From Caballeronia udeis (GTDB taxonomy: Bacteria; Pseudomonadota; Gammaproteobacteria; Burkholderiales; Burkholderiaceae), in the NCBI RefSeq assembly GCF_001544555.2, contig NZ_FCOK02000017.1, forward strand, positions 1-64,000: DNA of 64,000 nt, written 5' to 3'. Positions 42,633-51,045 of this stretch are shown here, piece after piece; position 1 is the first letter of the stretch, and each line of letters begins with the position of its first letter. The notes beneath the pieces were generated by a model that was not told where the DNA came from, did no database searches, and saw only the letters and a list, made by a program, of their open reading frames with translations. Both the position numbers and the translations under genes were made by a program.

Positions 42633-43178
42633 ATGAGCCAGACAATCTACGATATTCCCGTGAAATCCATCGACGGCGCGGCGCTTACGCTGCAGCCGTT
42701 CAAGGGCAAGGTCTTGCTGATCGTCAACGTAGCCTCCAAGTGCGGGCTGACGCCGCAATATGAAGCCCTGGAGAAACTCTATGAGGACAAGCGGGCTGAC
42801 GGCCTGGAAGTGCTGGGCTTTCCCGCGAACAACTTCAAGGGTCAGGAACCGGGCACCGACGAAGAGATCAAGGAATTCTGCAGCTCGACCTATGACGTGA
42901 CATTCCCGATGTTTTCGAAGGTATCAGTGGTCGGCGCCGACCAGCATCCGCTGTATCAGACGCTGACCAGCACGCACCCCGACGCGACCGGCGACGGCCC
43001 GTTCCGCGAGCGGCTCAAAGGCTACGGCATTGAGCCGAACCCGGCGCCGGATGTGTTGTGGAACTTCGAGAAGTTCGTGATCGGCAGGGATGGCCGCGTA
43101 GTGGGCCGTTTCTCGCCCGATGTCACGGCAGACGATCCGCGCCTGCTCGAAACGATCCAGACCGCGCTGTCGAACTGA
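42633..43178 (+). CDS. Glutathione peroxidase
   Basis: A 181-residue thioredoxin-fold peroxidase. 'VNVASKCGLTPQY' holds peroxidatic Cys37 (Cys, not selenocysteine), 'GFPANNFKGQEPGTDEEIKEFC' the resolving-Cys/Gln region, and 'LWNFEKFVIGRDGRVVGRFSPD' the Trp-Asn pair. Bacterial members mostly use thioredoxin to reduce peroxides. It stands alone downstream of the maleylacetate reductase. Confidence 0.9.
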   Translation: MSQTIYDIPVKSIDGAALTLQPFKGKVLLIVNVASKCGLTPQYEALEKLYEDKRADGLEVLGFPANNFKGQEPGTDEEIKEFCSSTYDVTFPMFSKVSVVGADQHPLYQTLTSTHPDATGDGPFRERLKGYGIEPNPAPDVLWNFEKFVIGRDGRVVGRFSPDVTADDPRLLETIQTALSN

Positions 43179-43405
43179 GGTCAGCGGTACCACCGCGGCG
43201 GGGGTGGTGACTGACATTCAGACCTGCCTTCCAAAATACCGAAGTGGGGACCTGAACCTTCGCTATGAGTTGCCCGGGAGCGTCACTATTCCGCTCTGCA
43301 ACATGATCCCGGGCCAGGGCACTCAAGAAGAATTCAGCCTTGTATAAAGCTTGATTCCGTCTTCACGGTAGCGCTCCCGCCCATGCGAGGAGCGCTTGAT
43401 GCTGT

Positions 43406-44620
43406 TCAAGCCGTTGCCATTGCAACCGACCTGCCGACCGCCAGGTAGTGAACCAGCGCGATAAGAGGGAACACGCTTGCGACCGTCGCGGTCAACGTCC
43501 ATCCGCCGTGGTCGTACAGGCTGCTGGCCAGCGCTGACCCAATCGCGCCGCCAATGAAGATGCTGGTCATATAAAGCGCGTTCAGACGGTTCCGGCTGGC
43601 CGCATGCAACGCATAGATCTCGCGTTGGCCGAGCACCATGTTCATCTGCACGGCGAAGTCCAGCACGACGCCGGTCACGACCAGTCCCCCCACACCCCAC
43701 GCCGGATGAATCAGCGCCGGTGTGAATGCGAACGCTCCGACTACAAGCGCGATCAACGTGGCGCCGGCCGTTCGCCCCGAATCGGCAAGCCTTCCTGCCA
43801 CGGGCGCGGACGTTGCGCCTATCGCACCAACCAGCGCGAATAATGCGATCGCGTTTTGCGACAAACCGTAGTGACGTGTCAGCTCGATCGGCACCGCGGT
43901 CCAGAAGAGACTGAAGGTGGCAAACATCAGCCCTTGATAAAGCGCGCGATGGCGCAGTACCGGCAAGGTCACAACCAGCTCGCCAAGCGAACGGATCAAC
44001 TGGAAGTAGGTAGCCTGATGCGAGGGCTGGCGGCGCGGGATCGTCGAAGCGAGGACCGTCGTCACGATCGCCATCAATACGGAGGCGGATCCAAATACCA
44101 CGCGCCAGCCAAAATGACCGGCCACCACGCTGGATATCGGGCGTGACAGCAAGATGCCGAGCAGAAGGCCGCTCATGATGTTGCCGACCACGCGGCCACG
44201 CGATTCGTCGGGTGCAAGGTGAGCGGCAAGCGGGATCAGGATCTGCACCGCGACCGAACTGAATCCGACCAGCAACGAGACCGCCAGGAACGCGTTCGGC
44301 TGATGCGTGACGGAGGCCAGCGCGAGACTGAAGATCGAGACGATGGCTGTCGTGATCATCAGCTTGCGGTTCTCCAGCAGGTCGCCGAGCGGAACCAGGA
44401 AGAACAGGCCGAACGCGTAGCCAATCTGCGTGAGGGAGACGATCAGGCTCGCCGTACCGCCCGACATATGAATGTCCGGCGCGATGAGCTCGGTGATCGG
44501 TTGCGCGTAGTAGAGGTTGGCGACAATCGCGCCGCAGCAGAACGCGAACAGCGCGATCATGCCCTGGGTCAGCTTGACTGTGCCACCGTTCTGGCCGGCG
44601 TCAGGTGCGTTGGGCGTCAT
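43406..44620 (-). CDS. MFS transporter (DHA1-type), paralogue of the one at 35778
   Basis: A 404-residue 12-TM carrier: 'NLYYAQPITELIAPDIHM' in helix 1, motif A LVPLGDLLENRKLMI, and 'GNIMSGLLLGILLSRPISSVVAGHFGWR' in the fifth helix. Strong parallel with the 35778-37043 gene. It is downstream of a frameshifted FAD monooxygenase and a DsbA-like gene on the same strand, forming an operon divergent from a LysR gene. Its substrate is unknown, possibly an aromatic compound handled by the lost monooxygenase. Confidence 0.86.
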   Translation of the reverse strand: MTPNAPDAGQNGGTVKLTQGMIALFAFCCGAIVANLYYAQPITELIAPDIHMSGGTASLIVSLTQIGYAFGLFFLVPLGDLLENRKLMITTAIVSIFSLALASVTHQPNAFLAVSLLVGFSSVAVQILIPLAAHLAPDESRGRVVGNIMSGLLLGILLSRPISSVVAGHFGWRVVFGSASVLMAIVTTVLASTIPRRQPSHQATYFQLIRSLGELVVTLPVLRHRALYQGLMFATFSLFWTAVPIELTRHYGLSQNAIALFALVGAIGATSAPVAGRLADSGRTAGATLIALVVGAFAFTPALIHPAWGVGGLVVTGVVLDFAVQMNMVLGQREIYALHAASRNRLNALYMTSIFIGGAIGSALASSLYDHGGWTLTATVASVFPLIALVHYLAVGRSVAMATA

Positions 44621-44632
44621 GTGATGGATCCT

Positions 44633-44898
44633 TCAGTGGCTAAAAGTGGTGTTATGTTCGATGTTCATCAAGCGGTTCCCGAGCGACACGCCAAGCCGTT
44701 TCGGGAACGCAACCCCCGCGAAGCGGAACGCAGCCAGCACGTCGGGTTGCGACGATGCCGCCGCCACGGCTGCCCGATTCATTCGGCGACAGTTCGAATA
44801 CATCGACGTCCCAGCCCGCCCGGCGCAAGGTGGTCGCCGTGAACAGTCCGCTCAACGATCCGCCGACAACAACAGCACCCGTTCACTGAAGTGCTCAT
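44633..44898 (-). pseudogene. Frameshifted N-terminal relic of an FAD-dependent monooxygenase
   Basis: The ATG at 44898 overlaps the DsbA-like stop (ATGA). It gives MSTSVNG, then a frame shift is needed to continue as GAVVVGGSLSGLFTATTL...WDVDVFELS..SRGGGIV, the FAD-binding start of class A flavin monooxygenases. A second shift continues as QPDVLAAFRFAGVAFPKRLG..NRLMNIE before a stop at 44633. So two frameshifts plus loss of the whole C-terminal two thirds have inactivated the gene. The original operon was DsbA-like, monooxygenase, MFS. Confidence 0.75.
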
Positions 44899-45548
44899 GC
44901 CGGGCTCCGTTCGAGCGCCGCCCTCAACGCCGTGGCGAACACCGCCGGGGGTTGCGCGCCGCTGATTGCCTCGCCTGCAATAAACACGGTCGGCACCGAA
45001 CGAATGCCTTGCTGTTGAGCGAGCCGCTGCGCTTCAAGCACCTGTGCAAGGCCTCGGCCCTGCGAAAGGTATTCCTCTGCGGCGGTAGCGTCGAAGCCAC
45101 TTTTCGCGGCGATATCAACCAATGTGGCGGCCAGCCCAATATCGCGGCCCTCCGAAAAGTACGCAGTGAATATCGACTGATACAGCGCTTCGGTTTTCTG
45201 CGCGTCGCCTATGCTCATCGCGTACTGCATCAACTGATGGGCGAGGCGTGTGTTCGGTGTTCTGCTGACCTTGTCGTAGTTGAAGTGCGCGCCTGCGGCG
45301 AGACCCGTCGCCGCTACCTGCGCGTCCATCCCTTGCGAGCGTACCCAACTGCCGAACTTGGCCGTCCGGTATTCGCGGCGGTCCATTCCGTCCGCAGGCA
45401 TCGTGGGGTTCAGTTCGAACGGTACATACCGGATTGACGCGGGCACGGGCAGGTTGGCTGCGCGGATTCCCGATGCAAGATTCAGGTGGCCGATCCAGCA
45501 CCACGGACAAATGAAGTCGTAGTTGACGGAGATTTCGATGGCTTGCAC
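44895..45548 (-). CDS. DsbA/FrnE-family oxidoreductase
   Basis: A 217-residue thioredoxin-fold protein of the cytosolic FrnE/2-hydroxychromene-2-carboxylate isomerase-like group, with active site CPWC (Cys14, Cys17), the helical insertion, and the cis-Pro loop SVPTVFIAG. GTG 45548 with AGGAG upstream is the start; there is no signal peptide. Possible roles are thiol-disulfide exchange or glutathione-dependent isomerisation in aromatic catabolism. It leads an operon with the broken monooxygenase and the MFS gene, opposite a LysR gene. Confidence 0.86.
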   Translation of the reverse strand: MQAIEISVNYDFICPWCWIGHLNLASGIRAANLPVPASIRYVPFELNPTMPADGMDRREYRTAKFGSWVRSQGMDAQVAATGLAAGAHFNYDKVSRTPNTRLAHQLMQYAMSIGDAQKTEALYQSIFTAYFSEGRDIGLAATLVDIAAKSGFDATAAEEYLSQGRGLAQVLEAQRLAQQQGIRSVPTVFIAGEAISGAQPPAVFATALRAALERSPA

Positions 45549-45625
45549 GGCGCGCTCCTGAGGAAGATTACCTACAGGATATCGATTGCAATTCGTTAGT
45601 AGAATACGTTCGCAGAGCAATCTCG

Positions 45626-45644
45626 CGTTGCGTGCCACGCAACG
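45626..45644. promoter_or_regulatory. Perfect palindrome before a LysR gene
   Basis: CGTTGCGTG C CACGCAACG is a 9-bp perfect inverted repeat with one central base and contains a T-N11-A core. It lies 27 bp before the LysR GTG start and about 80 bp from the DsbA-like start: a strong candidate LysR autoregulatory site. Confidence 0.55.
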
Positions 45645-45670
45645 GAACGTTCAGACAGCGGAGCCATCAA

Positions 45671-46594
45671 GTGGACAAACTCGTTGCATTGACGACGTTG
45701 CTGGAAGTGGCCGAGGCCGGCGGCTTTTCCAAGGCGGCGCAACGCCTGGGGGTGGCCACTTCGTCGGTGACGCGGCTGATGGATGCGCTCGAAGCGTCGC
45801 TTGGCACGGCGCTGCTGACGCGCACCACGCGCCTTGTGAGCCTGACCGACGCCGGCACCGCTTACGTGGAGCAAATCAGCAAGGTGCTGGACGACCTGGC
45901 TGAAGCCGACGACAGCATCTTCGACAGCGGCGCGGCGCCCGTTGGCGCGCTGCGTATTTCCGTGCCTACCGCCTATAGCCGGCTTTGCCTGGCGCCGCAC
46001 TTGTCCACATTCCTCAGCGAGTACCCGCGCGTGGTGCTCGATGTTGTGGTCGCCGACCACTACCTGGACCTTGCTGCGGAACGTATCGATGTCGCGATTC
46101 GAATCGGCTTGCCCTCACGCGACGAAAACCTGGTCGTCAGGAAGCTGGCCGATAACAAGCGATTTGTCGTGGCAAGCCATGAGTACCTGGAGCGTCGCGG
46201 CACGCCTGCTGATCCGCAGGCGCTAGCCGACCACGAGTGCCTGCGCTTCGCCTATGGCGGACCGCATCGGGCTGCACGTCAGGTGTGGACGTTCCGCCAC
46301 GGAGCTGCTGAAGAGCGGGTCGAAGTGCGCGGCCACCTGATTGCCAACAACCCGGACGTGCTGTTCGAAGCCGTCCTCGCGGGCCGGGGCATAGCGTTGC
46401 TGCCCGAGTGGCTGGTGGCCCCCGAGATAGGCGCCGGGCACCTGATGCGCCTCTTTGAAAATGCCGATGTCAATCCGCATGCGGGCGATTCGGTGATCTA
46501 CGCTGCCTACCTGCCGAATCGCCGCCATTCGAGCAAGGTACGCACCTTCGTGCAGTTTCTCGCCGCACGCGTGCAAACACCGGTAGTGGAATGA
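45671..46594 (+). CDS. LysR-family transcriptional regulator
   Basis: A 307-residue LysR regulator: HTH 'DKLVALTTLLEVAEAGGFSKAAQRLGVATSSVTRLMDALEASLG' and an effector domain beginning 'GALRISVPTAYSRLCLAPHLSTF'. GTG 45671 is used (GGAG nearby; family-consistent VDKLVAL). It is divergent from the DsbA-like/monooxygenase/MFS operon, which it probably regulates, with the palindrome at 45626-45644 in between. Confidence 0.88.
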   Translation: MDKLVALTTLLEVAEAGGFSKAAQRLGVATSSVTRLMDALEASLGTALLTRTTRLVSLTDAGTAYVEQISKVLDDLAEADDSIFDSGAAPVGALRISVPTAYSRLCLAPHLSTFLSEYPRVVLDVVVADHYLDLAAERIDVAIRIGLPSRDENLVVRKLADNKRFVVASHEYLERRGTPADPQALADHECLRFAYGGPHRAARQVWTFRHGAAEERVEVRGHLIANNPDVLFEAVLAGRGIALLPEWLVAPEIGAGHLMRLFENADVNPHAGDSVIYAAYLPNRRHSSKVRTFVQFLAARVQTPVVE

Positions 46595-46614
46595 ACGGTC
46601 GTAGCACGCTCCGC

Positions 46615-47679
46615 TTATTGATTGCCTCTGCCCACTTCCAGATCGTCGAAACGTTTGAAGCGGTAGATCAGCACCGACGCCGCCCAGCTCAGCGCGAAGA
46701 TCCCGATGATGACGTAGCCCAAGGTGCCGAAGTTATCGTTCAGCGCGCCTATGGCATCCCATATCGGGCCTTGCAGTTTCAACCGGTCTGCCAGCAGCCC
46801 AAGCGCCTCGATACTGCCAACCACAACCGCCACGATCACCGACACCATTGTGATGGTCATGTTGTAGTAGATCTTGCGGACCGGTTTCAGGTATGCCCAA
46901 CCGTATGCGCCGAGCATTAAATGGCCGTCAAGCGTGTCGACCAGGGACATGCCTGCGCTGAAGAGCAGGGGGAACACCATGATGGCCCACGGCGACAAAC
47001 CTTGCGCCGCCTGGTTGGCGGAAATGCCCAGCAGGGCGATTTCAGTGGCGGTATCGAAGCCGAGACCAAACAGGAATCCGAGCGGGAACATATGCCAGCT
47101 ACGGGTGATGATCCTGAACAACGGGCGGAAAAGGCGGGCAAAGAATCCACGGTCGGCGAGCAGCATGTCGAAGTCGTCGTCGACATACTTGCCGCCGTTC
47201 CTGACATTGCGCCACGCCTTGAAAATCGATCTCAGGATGATCAGGTTCATCAACGCGATCAGAAACAGGAACAGAGCCGACACTGACGTGCCCACCACTC
47301 CGCCTATGTCCTTGTAGTGATCAAGACGTCCCTTCATGGCCGATGTCACCACGGCGACACCCAGCGACGCGAGGACAACGACAGTCGAATGCCCGAGCGA
47401 AAAGAAAAAGCCTACCGTGACCGGACGTTTCTTCTCCTGCATCAGTTTGCGGGTGACATTGTCGATCGCGGCAATATGGTCCGCGTCCACCGCATGGCGC
47501 AAGCCAAAACCGTAGGCCAGCAAAGCTGTACCGAGCAACACGGGATGGTGACGAAAAGCGACTAAAGCCCAGAGCCATACCAGCACGTTTGCGGCAAGCA
47601 GTACGCCATAGATGCCGAAAAGCTTGCCCCGCACTTTGGTGTTGGAATCGCTGAAGACGTGGCCGAGTTGGGAAAACAC
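46615..47679 (-). CDS. NiCoT-family nickel/cobalt transporter, probably cobalt
   Basis: A 354-residue, eight-helix inner membrane permease of the NicT/HoxN/NhlF family. The signature RHAVDADHI (HX4DH, His62-Asp67-His68) and the second motif GLGFDTATEIALLG are intact. The GTG start at 47679 has AAGGAG 6 nt upstream; no ATG fits. A cobalamin riboswitch lies in its leader, so the physiological substrate is most likely cobalt for B12 synthesis rather than nickel. Confidence 0.92.
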   Translation of the reverse strand: MFSQLGHVFSDSNTKVRGKLFGIYGVLLAANVLVWLWALVAFRHHPVLLGTALLAYGFGLRHAVDADHIAAIDNVTRKLMQEKKRPVTVGFFFSLGHSTVVVLASLGVAVVTSAMKGRLDHYKDIGGVVGTSVSALFLFLIALMNLIILRSIFKAWRNVRNGGKYVDDDFDMLLADRGFFARLFRPLFRIITRSWHMFPLGFLFGLGFDTATEIALLGISANQAAQGLSPWAIMVFPLLFSAGMSLVDTLDGHLMLGAYGWAYLKPVRKIYYNMTITMVSVIVAVVVGSIEALGLLADRLKLQGPIWDAIGALNDNFGTLGYVIIGIFALSWAASVLIYRFKRFDDLEVGRGNQ

Positions 47680-47699
47680 ATGCAGCTCCTTGGGATTAC

Positions 47700-47850
47700 G
47701 CGTCCCGAATGGCGTTGGAAGAAAGACGAAGAGAGGTCTGGCTGCTGGTTCGACAAGCCTGCTATTTGCCAACCAGATACAGTGGCGCGACCGCGCCGGA
47801 TTTTCACCGGCTTCTCTCTGCGCGAATTGAACGACGCAAGGGGGTCATTC
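47700..47850 (-). ncRNA. Cobalamin (B12) riboswitch
   Basis: Read on the minus strand, the leader contains AAGCCGGTGAAAATCCGGC, then GCGGTCGCGCCACTGTATC and, further on, AGCAGCCAGACCTC, matching the conserved cobalamin riboswitch elements (GGTGAAAATCC core, GCCACTG, and the B12 box at about 47732-47745). It ends shortly before the NiCoT ribosome site, fitting translational or transcriptional repression by adenosylcobalamin. Outer limits are approximate. Confidence 0.85.
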
Positions 47851-47892
47851 GCGCTTATACACGTTTTCGCTTTCGCTATCGACCATTTCAAA

Positions 47893-47947
47893 AAAGGGCT
47901 GGGAAAGGGCTGGGAAAGGGCTGGGAAAGGGCTGGGAAAGGGCTGGG
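47893..47947. repeat. Tandem repeat, 11 bp x 5
   Basis: Five perfect copies of AAAGGGCTGGG lie between the riboswitch and the 3' end of the GGDEF gene. The exact identity suggests recent slippage expansion; copy number may vary between strains. Confidence 0.9.
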
Positions 47948-47972
47948 TCTTGCACCCGGCTCACAGGCGAGG

Positions 47973-49727
47973 CTAGTGGCTCGTCGAGCTTTCGATGTCC
48001 GACACAATGCAGTTACGGCCACCCAGCTTGGCGCTGTAAAGCAGCTTGTCGGCGCGTAACAGAAGGGCATCGAGCGTCTCTCGCCCGGTTTGCGAAGCCA
48101 GCGAGATCCCGAAGCTCAACGTGACCGTAAAGCGGACACCGTCAAGTTCCAGTGCCGTGGATGCGAGACGCCGACGCAGTTCGTTGGCGGCGGCAATGGC
48201 TTCGAAGGCGTCATCAACCCTTGTCAGCACCGCGAACTCCTCACCGCCGAGGCGCGCGACAATATCGGGCTGACGCCATATCTCGCTGCATAGTCTTCCA
48301 ATCGTCTGCAGAGCCAGATCACCGGCGGCGTGGCCCAGGGTGTCGTTGATCTGCTTGAAGCGGTCCGCGTCGAACATGATGAGGACCTGCTTGGCTTGCG
48401 TTCCTCCACGTCTGCCAAGCGTTGCGGTCGCCTTGCGTTCGAACGCACGGCGGTTGAGCAAGCGGGTGAGGAAGTCGGTGTCGGCAACGGTCTCGAGTTC
48501 GCGCAGCAGGATATTGCGCTCATGTTCAAGCCGCATTTTTTCGATGCTATTTTCTTTCAGCACGAGGATTGCGTGAAAGAGGCTACGGATCTCAAGCCGG
48601 TATTCGCCGTGAGGAACGGGTGTTTCCAGCTTTCCATCGGCGATCGCCATGATGATGTCCGCGGCTTCGATAAACGGTTGCACGAACCGCCGCCGGAAGT
48701 ATACGGATGCAATCAGCAAAAAGTAGAGAACGGCCGCGGTACCGATCCCGCTTGCAACCAGCAACACCAGCGCATCATTACGATGTCCCTTGACTTCGGT
48801 GTCCGCCAGATCCAGCACATAGTCACGAAATTGCACGATGGGCCGCATGGTGGGCACATACTCCGCGGCCAGTTCGGCTGCCGTGAGATTGGCGCCTTCC
48901 GGGTGCAATGCCATGGCGCGCACACGCGCCATGTAGTTCAAGCCATTGTCGTAATAGACGCTGGTGAGACGTTGATAAATGGCTGTACCGACCGGTGTAT
49001 GTTCTACGCGCGCAGCTATCAGGCTGCGCAATTCGTCTATACGTCCCTTAGCCCGCTCTTGCGCGAATAATTCGGTTTCGCTCAAGCGCCGGTGTGCGGT
49101 CAGCGCCGCAGTGAAGGTCGATCCGAGAAGCCCTGCCTGTTCACGCAACTGAGCGGTCAGCCGCGCGACCAGAACGCAATTCAGTGCGTTGGGGTCGCCG
49201 CGCACAACGCTGGCTGAGCTGGCATTTGCCAGTGGTCCGAAGCTGGGAATGACGGCGATCATCTGGTTGACCGCGCTCAGGACGGCATCATGTTCGCGTT
49301 GTTCCAGGGGCTGGGAGATCAGGCTGTCCACCTGCTTGCGGGCAGCAGCAAGCTGCGTTTGCACGGCATCTACAGAGGCGCGTTCAACCGTGCAGCCGGG
49401 ACATGCCTGACTCGTGACCAGTGAGCGCAGCACCGCCAGGCGCCGGTCGCTTTCGGCACGCGCGTTGATCAAGGGGAGTCGCAGCGACGGCGCATTCAGG
49501 GCGTCTGCGCCGAGCGCGCCGTTGGCGGGACCGCGTTCCGCCGATACGCTTTCCATGGCGAGCAACGTGGCGCGAAAGCGGTCTAGCGATCGAACCCCGT
49601 TCTCCGCCAATGCATAAGCGCGCGATTGATGCAGGAGCAAAGGCGTCGCAAGGCTTAAGACCAACACGCACAGAGCCGCTGTTGTCAGCTTGAGCCGGTT
49701 GGCAAGCAAGATCCGGGTTGAGGGCAT
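47973..49727 (-). CDS. Membrane diguanylate cyclase with HAMP-like linker
   Basis: A 584-residue protein: helix near residues 12-32, a large periplasmic domain (about 33-310), helix 'LVASGIGTAAVLYFLLIASVYF' (about 320-342), a HAMP-like linker ('RRFVQPFIEAADIIMAIADGKLETPVP'), short coiled coil and GGDEF domain (about 420-575). The signature is RLGGEEF with an RQPD I-site five residues before it, so an active, feedback-inhibited cyclase is expected. ATG 49727. The downstream gap holds the 11-bp repeats and the NiCoT riboswitch. Confidence 0.9.
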   Translation of the reverse strand: MPSTRILLANRLKLTTAALCVLVLSLATPLLLHQSRAYALAENGVRSLDRFRATLLAMESVSAERGPANGALGADALNAPSLRLPLINARAESDRRLAVLRSLVTSQACPGCTVERASVDAVQTQLAAARKQVDSLISQPLEQREHDAVLSAVNQMIAVIPSFGPLANASSASVVRGDPNALNCVLVARLTAQLREQAGLLGSTFTAALTAHRRLSETELFAQERAKGRIDELRSLIAARVEHTPVGTAIYQRLTSVYYDNGLNYMARVRAMALHPEGANLTAAELAAEYVPTMRPIVQFRDYVLDLADTEVKGHRNDALVLLVASGIGTAAVLYFLLIASVYFRRRFVQPFIEAADIIMAIADGKLETPVPHGEYRLEIRSLFHAILVLKENSIEKMRLEHERNILLRELETVADTDFLTRLLNRRAFERKATATLGRRGGTQAKQVLIMFDADRFKQINDTLGHAAGDLALQTIGRLCSEIWRQPDIVARLGGEEFAVLTRVDDAFEAIAAANELRRRLASTALELDGVRFTVTLSFGISLASQTGRETLDALLLRADKLLYSAKLGGRNCIVSDIESSTSH

Positions 49728-50168
49728 TTTTGTTAATTCGCAGCAGGTCGCTTGCCAGACACGTTCTTGGAACAGGGCGACTTATTGCAGCCGGTAATTC
49801 AACATACCGCAGCCCACCGGAATCGTCTACTCGGACAAAACACGATCGTTAGACCGTTTCTTCAGAAAAAAGCGGCGTGTTGTTCATCTGGAACCGGAGA
49901 GCTGTTGTCGGGGGAAATGTTGGTCGGAGATGATTTCCCTTTGTTAACGGCACATTAGCCGCTTTATTTAGCGCCGCGAGTGCGTGGCTCATGCGGGCCG
50001 CGTTATGCCGCTTCCGGCCGATTTAACAATTCCGTGCGAGAGCACAGCAAGCTGCTGTCACGTATTTCTTTTCCGTGTAGCCTAAGTCGCTGTTGCTTCA
50101 TGTTATGTCACCGAAACTCGTTATTCTTGTTTGCACCCAGCCCGCTCCTCGACAAAGGATTCGCAGAA
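49728..50168. other. Intergenic region without recognised gene
   Basis: The 441 bp between the GGDEF and ParA-like starts are divergent promoter space. An open frame runs into the ParA-like gene from 49980 but its translation is Cys/Arg/Ser-rich and unlike protein. I see no conserved element. Confidence 0.5.
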
Positions 50169-50864
50169 ATGAGCTACATCCACTTCATCGGTGGCGAAAA
50201 AGGCGGCGTCGGCAAATCGCTTGTCGCCCGCGTATTGGCCCAGCATTTCGTTGATCAGAACATCCCGTTCATGGGCTTCGACACCGATAAATCGCATGGC
50301 GCGCTATTGCGCTTCTATGCGGATTTTGCCGCTCCGGCCGTGCTTGACCGGCACGACAGCCTCGATCCCATCATCGAACATGCGCTTGCAGATCCCCAGC
50401 GCCGCATCCTGGTTGATCTTGCCGCGCAGACGCAACAGTCTCTCGGGAAATGGCTCGACGACGCGGATGTTCTTGGTCTCGCGCAAGAGCATGGCCTGAC
50501 ACTGACCTGGTGGCACGTCATGGACGCCGGGCGTGATTCGGTCGGTCTGCTGCGGCAATGGCTCGATCAGTTCGGCGGACGGATCAAGCTGGTCATCGTC
50601 CTGAATGAGATTCGCGGCGACCGTTTCGAGATTCTGGAAACGTCAGGGGAACTCGCCCGGGCCGAAGCGCTGGGCGCCAGCGTGATCAGCCTGCGGCGTC
50701 TTCCTGATACCACGATGCAGAAAATCGATCAGCATGGTGCCAGTTTCTGGGCAGCCGTCAATCATCCGGATCGAGCCACCTCAGGGCTCGGTTTGCTCGA
50801 GCGGCAGCGTGTCAAGGTGTGGTTGAATCGCGCCTATGGGGAGATGGGTAGTCTGGCGTTGTAG
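50169..50864 (+). CDS. Orphan ParA/MinD-like P-loop ATPase
   Basis: A 231-residue deviant Walker ATPase: 'FIGGEKGGVGKSLVARVLAQHF' (KGGVGKS), Walker A' 'GFDTDKSHGALLRF' and 'ILVDLAAQTQQSL' for Walker B, with a later 'VIVLNEIRGDRF'. It resembles mobilisation/ParA-like proteins rather than a chromosomal ParA, and no ParB, parS or mob gene is adjacent. Its function is uncertain; positioning of a cargo is possible. ATG 50169 follows AAGGA; longer upstream frames are rejected. Confidence 0.8.
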   Translation: MSYIHFIGGEKGGVGKSLVARVLAQHFVDQNIPFMGFDTDKSHGALLRFYADFAAPAVLDRHDSLDPIIEHALADPQRRILVDLAAQTQQSLGKWLDDADVLGLAQEHGLTLTWWHVMDAGRDSVGLLRQWLDQFGGRIKLVIVLNEIRGDRFEILETSGELARAEALGASVISLRRLPDTTMQKIDQHGASFWAAVNHPDRATSGLGLLERQRVKVWLNRAYGEMGSLAL

Positions 50865-51006
50865 CGGGGGAGACCGGTCGGGGATGGAGAACACCCCGGT
50901 CGTCAATGAATAGATAGTTATACGAATTAAATCGGACGAAAACCAGCGCGGAGGATCGTGTTGATCTATCCGCGCTGATACCTGCAGGAAATCACGCCGT
51001 TGACAC

Positions 51007-51032
51007 TTTCTTCCGGCCGAAGCCGGAAGAAA
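51007..51032 (-). terminator. Stable UUCG-loop hairpin after isocitrate dehydrogenase
   Basis: TTTCTTCCGGC (51007-51017) pairs perfectly with GCCGGAAGAAA (51022-51032). On the minus strand the loop reads C(TTCG)G, the extra-stable tetraloop, 14 bp beyond the isocitrate dehydrogenase stop. It lacks a U tract but is likely a terminator or 3'-end stabiliser, possibly also for the ParA-like gene. Confidence 0.6.
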
Positions 51033-51045
51033 ACGGTCAAATTCA

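Noticed and set aside
41674..42645. A 323-codon minus-strand frame over the maleylacetate reductase
   Set aside because: Antisense shadow of a conserved enzyme with no recognisable motif.
43179..43405. GC-rich hairpin ACCACC/GGTGGT after glutathione peroxidase as terminator
   Set aside because: Stem of six pairs without a T run is too weak to call.
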